A DNA stretch of 10,794 bases, taken from positions 1-10,794 of the forward strand of contig JANBTH010000834.1 in NCBI GenBank assembly GCA_027578815.1, written 5' to 3'. Within the stretch, counting starts at the first letter, position 1. Each line of letters opens with the position of its first letter. Positions 6,107-10,794 of this stretch are shown in pieces. The stretch is from Coemansia sp. RSA 1804. Lineage: Eukaryota; Kickxellomycota; Kickxellomycetes; Kickxellales; Kickxellaceae. The notes beneath the pieces were generated by a model. It did not search any database. It was given only the letters and a program-made list of their open reading frames with translations, and was not told the DNA's origin. The position numbers and the translations under genes were made by a program.

Positions 6107-6216
6107 TCGCTTTTTGCATTCATTTAATGTAAACAAGCCGTACATTGTAATACCATGTGTCGAGAAAGTGTTCTACAACGCCCCCTCCCCCGCCACCACC
6201 ACAATAAAAAAGCGGT
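6107..6216. terminator. Convergent 3'-end region of calcipressin and GPN3
   Basis: Only 110 bases separate the two facing stop codons. A canonical plus-strand AATAAA is at 6203-6208, for calcipressin. On the minus strand an ATTAAA variant (complement of 6123-6128) could serve GPN3. If both are used, cleavage would occur past the opposite stop codon, so the two transcripts would overlap tail-to-tail, and the calcipressin 3' UTR would reach into the GPN3 coding sequence. The signals are seen; their use is inferred. Confidence 0.5.
6181..6200 (-). repeat. G-rich tract in the GPN3 3' UTR
   Basis: The plus strand carries two runs of five C (6181-6185, 6187-6191) followed by three CC pairs. On the minus strand, the GPN3 sense strand, this reads GGTGGTGGCG then two five-G runs separated by A. 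It begins 17 bases after the GPN3 stop codon. Such a sequence could form an RNA G-quadruplex (two or more tiers) in the GPN3 3' UTR or slow the polymerase before 3'-end cleavage. Structure is inferred from base composition only. Confidence 0.5.
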
Positions 6217-7029
6217 CTAATCAAATTTCTGCTCTTCAATTTCATCACTGGGCTCCTTTGGCTCCTGATCTTCGCCCCACTGAATAGCATTGTCTGCATG
6301 CGAGAGCACGTATGCCACCGAATCCTCATCCTTGACGTTCAGCGGTAGAAAGCTCACCATACTGAACTCGTCAATCAAACGGGCTAGCGCTTCATTCAGT
6401 TCTTTGAATCTGGTGCTGGTGTACATATTCGCGTCTTCCGCAAGCAAAAGCGGATCAGGATCAAAGTAACGATCCATGTTGTTCCGCAGCTCTTCTGATA
6501 CCAAATCCATTTTTGTCATCACGTTTATATGCGGGATCTCCAACAAGCTCATGGCCGACGTTGCGCTCATGACGCCAGCAAAGTATTTTGACGTATCCTC
6601 GATAAACTGGCTTTCAAGGCAATAGACTCCTACAACACGAAAATTCCACTGCTGGAGCAGCTGTGTCATTTGCCGCATGATAGGTATGTGCGTATAAAGC
6701 TCGATTTGCCCAGGACAGTCGAGAATAAGATAGTCATCCTCGTAGTCGCCAATCTGCTCCTCCAGCCAGTCAAGGTTCTCCATTAGAAACTCAAAGCAGT
6801 ATATCAGGCCGCCGTTGGGTCCGTAGCCAAGCTCGTCCATAACATCCTCCAGGGTAATCAGCTCACGAATATCGACGGTCGGTGGATATTCGAATCTCTC
6901 GGCAGCGGGGTCCAGATTGACAAGGTGGACTCGCCGCTTTGCTGCCTCGCAATGCTGCATGATTGTCTGACAGTATGTGGACTTGCCACTCCCAGCAGGA
7001 CCCATGACAAGTTGGCAATAACGACCCAT
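6217..7029 (-). CDS. GPN3: GPN-loop GTPase 3, RNA polymerase II assembly and import
   Basis: This 270-residue single-domain P-loop GTPase has GPAGSGKST (10-18) as G1, NLDPAAE (38-44), the diagnostic GPN tripeptide in GPNGGL (70-75), DCPGQIEL (104-111) as G3 and TKMD (172-175) as G4. The start MGRYCQLVMGPAGSGK and the tail QWGEDQEPKEP closely match GPN3 rather than GPN1 or GPN2, and it lacks the long C-terminal extension of GPN1. In the family, Gpn3 pairs with Gpn1/Npa3 and is needed to assemble RNA polymerase II and deliver it to the nucleus. The last dozen residues are acidic and probably flexible. The ATG at 7027-7029 is directly followed by the first strand. It converges with calcipressin and shares a divergent promoter with the importin gene. 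Confidence 0.96.
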   Translation of the reverse strand: MGRYCQLVMGPAGSGKSTYCQTIMQHCEAAKRRVHLVNLDPAAERFEYPPTVDIRELITLEDVMDELGYGPNGGLIYCFEFLMENLDWLEEQIGDYEDDYLILDCPGQIELYTHIPIMRQMTQLLQQWNFRVVGVYCLESQFIEDTSKYFAGVMSATSAMSLLEIPHINVMTKMDLVSEELRNNMDRYFDPDPLLLAEDANMYTSTRFKELNEALARLIDEFSMVSFLPLNVKDEDSVAYVLSHADNAIQWGEDQEPKEPSDEIEEQKFD

Positions 7030-7463
7030 TTTGTATTGACGCTACTTTTGTGTAGATATATCCTTATGTCCTGTGGGCTCCTCGACAATGTGTTTGTTTC
7101 TTTGTGAAATATAAAAATAGCTAATTGGTCTAGTTGCCTTACAAAACTTCATCTCTGACAACAATAAGCAAAATAAAAAGGCGAAGAAAAAAGTTCTAAA
7201 CGAGCGAGTCGCATGCGAGAGTGGGAGTTTTTCCAGCCTTTTTATCAAAAAACAGTGAGTGGAAAGTCATAAAATCTGATCAACGGCGAAGCATTTTTCA
7301 GGCCCACTTTTTGTTGACTGATACGGGCGAGGTGGAGTAAAAAAATCTTCTACAGCATTGAAGAGATGCACTTTTCTTCAGCTTTCCCTACTTTTGGTTT
7401 ACATTAAAGTTCTGCAAGTAGCAATTAGCGGGATCTCTTTATATTTAATCCATAGCCTGGAAG
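7030..7463. promoter_or_regulatory. Divergent promoter between GPN3 and importin-9/Kap114
   Basis: These 434 bases contain no supported gene. For GPN3, a CCAAT box lies on the minus strand (complement of ATTGG 7124-7128), about 95 bases upstream of its ATG, followed in the direction of transcription by a TATTTTTATA segment (complement of about 7109-7119). For the importin gene, TTTATATTTAA (7438-7448) lies about 20 bases before the ATG and includes an in-frame TAA (7446-7448). A perfect 10-base palindrome, TCGCATGCGA, is at 7209-7218, roughly midway. Regulatory roles are inferred from position and motif. Confidence 0.55.
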
Positions 7464-10400
7464 ATGGAGCACGCGATATTTGAGGCTCTGCACGGGTCTC
7501 TTTCTCCTGAGGCACATACGCGAGTGAATAGTGAGCTTGCTCTTAAGCAATTAGAGCTGGAAACGGACTTTTCGTTGGCGATAATAAACGTAGCTTTATC
7601 AGGCCATGCGGATGTATCTATTCGCCAGGCGGCAATTGTTCAGCTTCGCGGGTATGTTGGTCGCCACTGGAGCATCGGTTCTGCGAAATACGAGCCTGGG
7701 CCTATTCCGGATCAGCAGCTAAAGTCGCAAGTGCGCGAAAAGGCTTTTTCGCTTCTTGTAAATGACAACCGCAAACTTTGCAGCGTGGCAGCCGCGGTTG
7801 TTGCCAGCATGGCTAAATACGACTGGCCTGACGAGTGGCCGCAGCTGTTTTTGCAGCTTGTTGAGCTGCTTCACAGCAGCAGCAAAAGCCATACCCACTC
7901 GGCAATGTGCGTTTTCAGCGAGTGGGTCAGTTCTGACATGTCAGAGCAGCATATGGAGCAGATTGGAATTCTGCTTCCAGAGCTGCTGCGCATATTTGTC
8001 AGCACAGGCGAATACGAGCTGAACACCCGTGCAATGGCAGTCAGGGTGTTTAGTGACTGCATAGAGATCATATCGAATATGTCATCAGCGCAAAAGACCT
8101 TTGCTGATGCTCATGCGCCGCCAATACTCAAAGAGTGGATGAAACCTATTTTGGATGTGTTTAAGCAGCCGATTGCCAACGGCAATGGTTCCGGGTCTAT
8201 TATACAGCTTAAATCAGAGTGTATAAAGTCAGTCGTGAAGGCTGCCGAGGGGTTCCCAAAATACATGCTACCATTCAATGCGTCAATACTAGAGGCACTA
8301 TGGATGCAACTGCAAGATATCCAGGAGCCGTTTGTTCACGCTTTTGTCTATGAGGACAGCGAACATAGCGAGTCTGCTACCAATATGCTTGTATGCTGTG
8401 ACGAAGGCGGCAACACGTATTCGGTTGACAGTTACTTACTGGGAATCTTTGAATGGCTTGCAAAAGCTGCGGAGATAAAGTCAATGCGCAAGTTTTTTAT
8501 TGCAGGTGCCGAGAATAATGCGGGCACAATAGCCCCTACTCCATTTTTTGGTCAGCTTGTCTCAGTACTGATGAGCTACGCGCAAATAACGTCCGAGATG
8601 CTAAACGACTGGGTAGACGACATGGATCTATTTGTTGCTGACGAAGATGAAGAGGGATATCGATTTAACGTGCGCGTTTCGGTGCAAGAGCTGATACAAA
8701 CATTTGATATGTTGTTCTCTCGGCCGCTTGCAATAGCTCTTGGGGATGCTGCACGCGAGCGTACTGAACTTGCCGCGCAATGGAGGCAAAATCAAAACAA
8801 CAACTGGTGGCTGGTGAGTGAGGCTATGCTCTGGGCCGTTGGCTTGGCTGCAGAAAGCATCGTTGATCGCTTTGAAAATGGCACAGTTGGTGGCCAGCTG
8901 GACATTGGCGCCTTATTTGAAAGCGATGTGTGGCCATTAGCACAGAGTGCCTCTTTCCCATTTGGCCAAGGTCGTGCCTTTGTATTTGCATCGAGCTTTG
9001 CCAAAATCCTTCCTTCAAACATTGCGTCCGTGCTTGTGGATGCCTCGTGCAGTGCAGTCTCCAACTCTGAGCTTCATCCAGCTGTCAGACTGAGCGCCGT
9101 TCGTGCAACAAGCAATTTTTGCGCATATCTTCCAGAGGATATCACCAGAGCACATCAGGCTGGCTTTATTAATGGGCTTGCCACAATAATCCCTCAACTC
9201 AGCGAGGACTCGGCTCACATTGCGCTGGACGCATTGCATTCTGCGCTACAAGTTGACCAAGGCATTACAGCTTCGCTGGAACCGGTGATCAGCCAGATGG
9301 CGATGGGTATCTGGCAGAAATATCCTGGCGACGTTCTTCTGACAAGCATAGTAATTGATATTGTCGAAGACATGGCTGGAAACAGCCACGCTTCTGAGGC
9401 CTTTACTCGACACGCACTGCCCATCATTGGTGCGGCCATTACGCAAGGCACTGACGGGATGGTTGTCTCATCGGCAATTGATCTGCTGGCAGGGCTTGTC
9501 AAGGGCGGGCCCTCGCCTATGCCGGAAGGGTACACGGATGTTATCTTTCCATCTCTAATGCAGGTTCTTTCAACGAGCAGCGACAGCGAAGTTCTTCAAA
9601 GTGGTCAGTCATGTCTTAAGTACTTTGTGCAGAAAGACGCCGAACGCATATGCAGGTGGCATGATAGCCATGGAGTCACAGGAATTGGGCTTATTGTTCG
9701 TTTTGTTTCCGTGATGCTTTCGCCCGACAGCTCCGAGTCTGCTGCGCTCTTTATTGGAGATCTTGTTGTCAAGATTGTGCAAAAATGCAGCGCACGCATT
9801 AGTGGCGATATTCTGACAGAGCTGGTACGAGTGGTCACAGATCGCCTTGCGACTGCGCGGACAGCATCTTTCTGCTCATCGCTCGTCCCTCTATACGCTC
9901 AATTGTCTCTGCGCCATCCAGCTGAGGTTGCTAGCCTATTAGGCAACATGAGCTTTGGCGGACAGTCAGGCTTGCAGGTTGTGCTTTCTGCGTGGTTCAA
10001 GAACTATATGGATGTGCAGGGGTACTACAACCGCAAGATCTCCGCTATTGCGCTTACAAGGCTATTTACGCTTGGCGACCCACGTATTAGCGATTTTGTT
10101 GTGCAAGGCGACTTGATTCCCAACGCTGTGAATAAGGGAAAAATAGTAACAAGGTCTATGTCGCGCATCCATCCTGACCAGTACACGCAGATTCCGGCAG
10201 CAGCAAAGATTGTGAAGCTTCTTTTGGCCGAAGTGGCTATGGACGTTGAGAGTCTATTTGCGCGTGCGAGCGGTGCGGGATTAGGCGCGGCTGTGGACGA
10301 TCTGGAGCCGGACGGCGATGAAGATTGGGAGGATGATGGCTATAGCGAGGGGAACGGCTATGATGGCGGCACTGCTGTTGATAAGTACGGCTACCTCTCT

Positions 10401-10622
10401 GACCTTATTGACGGAGGCGTAGACTTTGAGGAAAGAGATGACGATGACGATGATGACGATGTGCTGTCTGATCCAATCTACAACCAGGATCTGAATGAGG
10501 CTCTAGGGTCATTTATGCGCCAGGTTGTCCAGGGGAACCAAGGCGATTTCCACGAAACGATTGCTCCTCTTCTGACTGAAAAGGAAGCCTCGCTGCTCGA
10601 CAAACTATGCACCATCTCGTAG
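7464..10622 (+). CDS. KAP114: Importin-9 / Kap114-type karyopherin beta
   Basis: This uninterrupted frame encodes 1052 residues, close to human IPO9 (about 1040) and yeast Kap114 (about 1000). The N-terminal Ran-binding importin domain is recognisable by IRQAAIVQLRGYVGRHW (53-69) and KYDWPDEWPQL (118-128), and the rest reads as helical HEAT-type repeats. An acidic loop FVADEDEEGYRF (390-401) leads into NVRVSVQELI, matching a conserved acidic insert of IPO9. The C-terminal part has a second acidic segment with DEDWEDD (952-958), YLSDLIDGG (977-985) and eight consecutive Asp (992-999), followed by the family-like SDPIYNQDLNEAL. These acidic loops engage basic cargo. In the family it imports histone H2A-H2B, TBP and ribosomal proteins and is released by RanGTP. 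The start is fixed by an in-frame TAA at 7446-7448. No intron or frameshift is seen. Confidence 0.94.
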   Translation: MEHAIFEALHGSLSPEAHTRVNSELALKQLELETDFSLAIINVALSGHADVSIRQAAIVQLRGYVGRHWSIGSAKYEPGPIPDQQLKSQVREKAFSLLVNDNRKLCSVAAAVVASMAKYDWPDEWPQLFLQLVELLHSSSKSHTHSAMCVFSEWVSSDMSEQHMEQIGILLPELLRIFVSTGEYELNTRAMAVRVFSDCIEIISNMSSAQKTFADAHAPPILKEWMKPILDVFKQPIANGNGSGSIIQLKSECIKSVVKAAEGFPKYMLPFNASILEALWMQLQDIQEPFVHAFVYEDSEHSESATNMLVCCDEGGNTYSVDSYLLGIFEWLAKAAEIKSMRKFFIAGAENNAGTIAPTPFFGQLVSVLMSYAQITSEMLNDWVDDMDLFVADEDEEGYRFNVRVSVQELIQTFDMLFSRPLAIALGDAARERTELAAQWRQNQNNNWWLVSEAMLWAVGLAAESIVDRFENGTVGGQLDIGALFESDVWPLAQSASFPFGQGRAFVFASSFAKILPSNIASVLVDASCSAVSNSELHPAVRLSAVRATSNFCAYLPEDITRAHQAGFINGLATIIPQLSEDSAHIALDALHSALQVDQGITASLEPVISQMAMGIWQKYPGDVLLTSIVIDIVEDMAGNSHASEAFTRHALPIIGAAITQGTDGMVVSSAIDLLAGLVKGGPSPMPEGYTDVIFPSLMQVLSTSSDSEVLQSGQSCLKYFVQKDAERICRWHDSHGVTGIGLIVRFVSVMLSPDSSESAALFIGDLVVKIVQKCSARISGDILTELVRVVTDRLATARTASFCSSLVPLYAQLSLRHPAEVASLLGNMSFGGQSGLQVVLSAWFKNYMDVQGYYNRKISAIALTRLFTLGDPRISDFVVQGDLIPNAVNKGKIVTRSMSRIHPDQYTQIPAAAKIVKLLLAEVAMDVESLFARASGAGLGAAVDDLEPDGDEDWEDDGYSEGNGYDGGTAVDKYGYLSDLIDGGVDFEERDDDDDDDDVLSDPIYNQDLNEALGSFMRQVVQGNQGDFHETIAPLLTEKEASLLDKLCTIS
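10437..10460 (+). repeat. GAT/GAC repeat encoding eight consecutive Asp in importin
   Basis: Eight Asp codons alternate between GAT and GAC, encoding residues 992-999 in the acidic C-terminal loop of the importin. Mixed codons argue for selection on the acidic stretch rather than recent slippage. Such a tract fits chaperoning of basic histone cargo. Confidence 0.8.
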
Positions 10623-10710
10623 TTACTAAACAAATGTTATTTTCCATTAATATATTTGCTTGTCGCTCCTTTCATATAATGTGATAAGAGGAGGAGGAAG
10701 GACCTAGAGC
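10623..10710 (+). terminator. 3' flank of the importin gene
   Basis: This AT-rich stretch follows the importin TAG. It contains ATTAATATATTTG (about 10646-10658), similar to the TA-rich efficiency elements of fungal 3' ends, but no exact AATAAA. A purine-rich run (10687-10700) follows. If the small minus-strand frame at 10711-10794 is real, this is a second convergent 3'-end interval of 88 bases. Confidence 0.4.
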
Positions 10711-10794
10711 CTACATGGCGTTTTTATACATATCGTCATTGTAATCATTTGTCGATTTGAGAGCAATTTTATGAGATAAAAGATAGGATCCGCT
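10711..10794 (-). CDS. Possible C-terminal end of an unidentified minus-strand gene, cut by the right edge
   Basis: On the minus strand, a frame open from the window edge runs 27 codons to a TAG at 10711-10713. The residues (ending NDYNDDMYKNAM) look like a plausible hydrophilic C-terminus. However, a second minus-strand frame is also open over a similar length, and an opening of this size is expected by chance fairly often. I do not recognise a family. A minus-strand gene here would continue the convergent arrangement seen elsewhere in the window. Confidence 0.28.
   Translation of the reverse strand, partial: SGSYLLSHKIALKSTNDYNDDMYKNAM

Noticed and set aside
6120..6329. Minus-strand frame with a poly-Gly run across the GPN3 stop
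   Set aside because: The Gly run comes from the G-tract in another frame; GPN3 itself is clearly in the conserved frame.
1..10794. Operon, mobile element, defence island, CRISPR array or biosynthetic cluster
   Set aside because: Genes are separate eukaryotic housekeeping units on both strands with their own promoters and signals; no transposase, terminal repeats, repeat-spacer arrays or clustered biosynthetic enzymes were seen.

Overview
This looks like a gene-dense stretch of a fungal nuclear genome. The proteins are typical eukaryotic families: an AFG2-type AAA ATPase, HSDL2-like dehydrogenases, a calcipressin, the GPN3 GTPase and importin-9/Kap114. Intergenic gaps are short (about 110-435 bases). 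Only one short, fungal-style intron is visible. Intron-poor genes combined with retained HSDL2-like dehydrogenases would fit an early-diverging filamentous fungus, for example the Kickxellomycotina, but that placement is inference and cannot be proven from the sequence alone. No rRNA, tRNA, transposon or CRISPR array was recognised.

Layout, left to right. The 5' end of a minus-strand gene runs off the left edge (1-69; possibly TFIIS-like, weak). AFG2 follows on the minus strand (375-2723, one 90-nt intron). Next come two tandem minus-strand short-chain dehydrogenases of the HSDL2 family: a divergent paralog (3085-3972) and a canonical copy with a probable peroxisomal targeting tail (4102-4998). 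A divergent promoter of about 300 bases with two overlapping palindromes separates the canonical copy from a plus-strand calcipressin/RCAN gene (5300-6106). That gene converges on GPN3 (6217-7029, minus), with 110 bases between the stop codons. A 434-base divergent promoter separates GPN3 from a plus-strand importin-9/Kap114 gene (7464-10622). A short possible C-terminus of another minus-strand gene lies at the right edge (10711-10794).

The genes do not form an operon. AFG2 (60S ribosome maturation), GPN3 (RNA polymerase II assembly and nuclear import) and importin-9 (nuclear import of histones and TBP) are all growth-related housekeeping functions. Calcipressin modulates calcineurin. The dehydrogenase pair is probably linked to peroxisomal lipid metabolism.

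I found no clear new multi-gene system. The most interesting points are the tandem dehydrogenase pair, in which one copy has Cys at the catalytic Ser position and has lost the targeting tail; the AFG2 intron, which is open in frame and whose splice acceptor doubles as the stop codon; two G-tract clusters; and palindromes in the divergent promoters.
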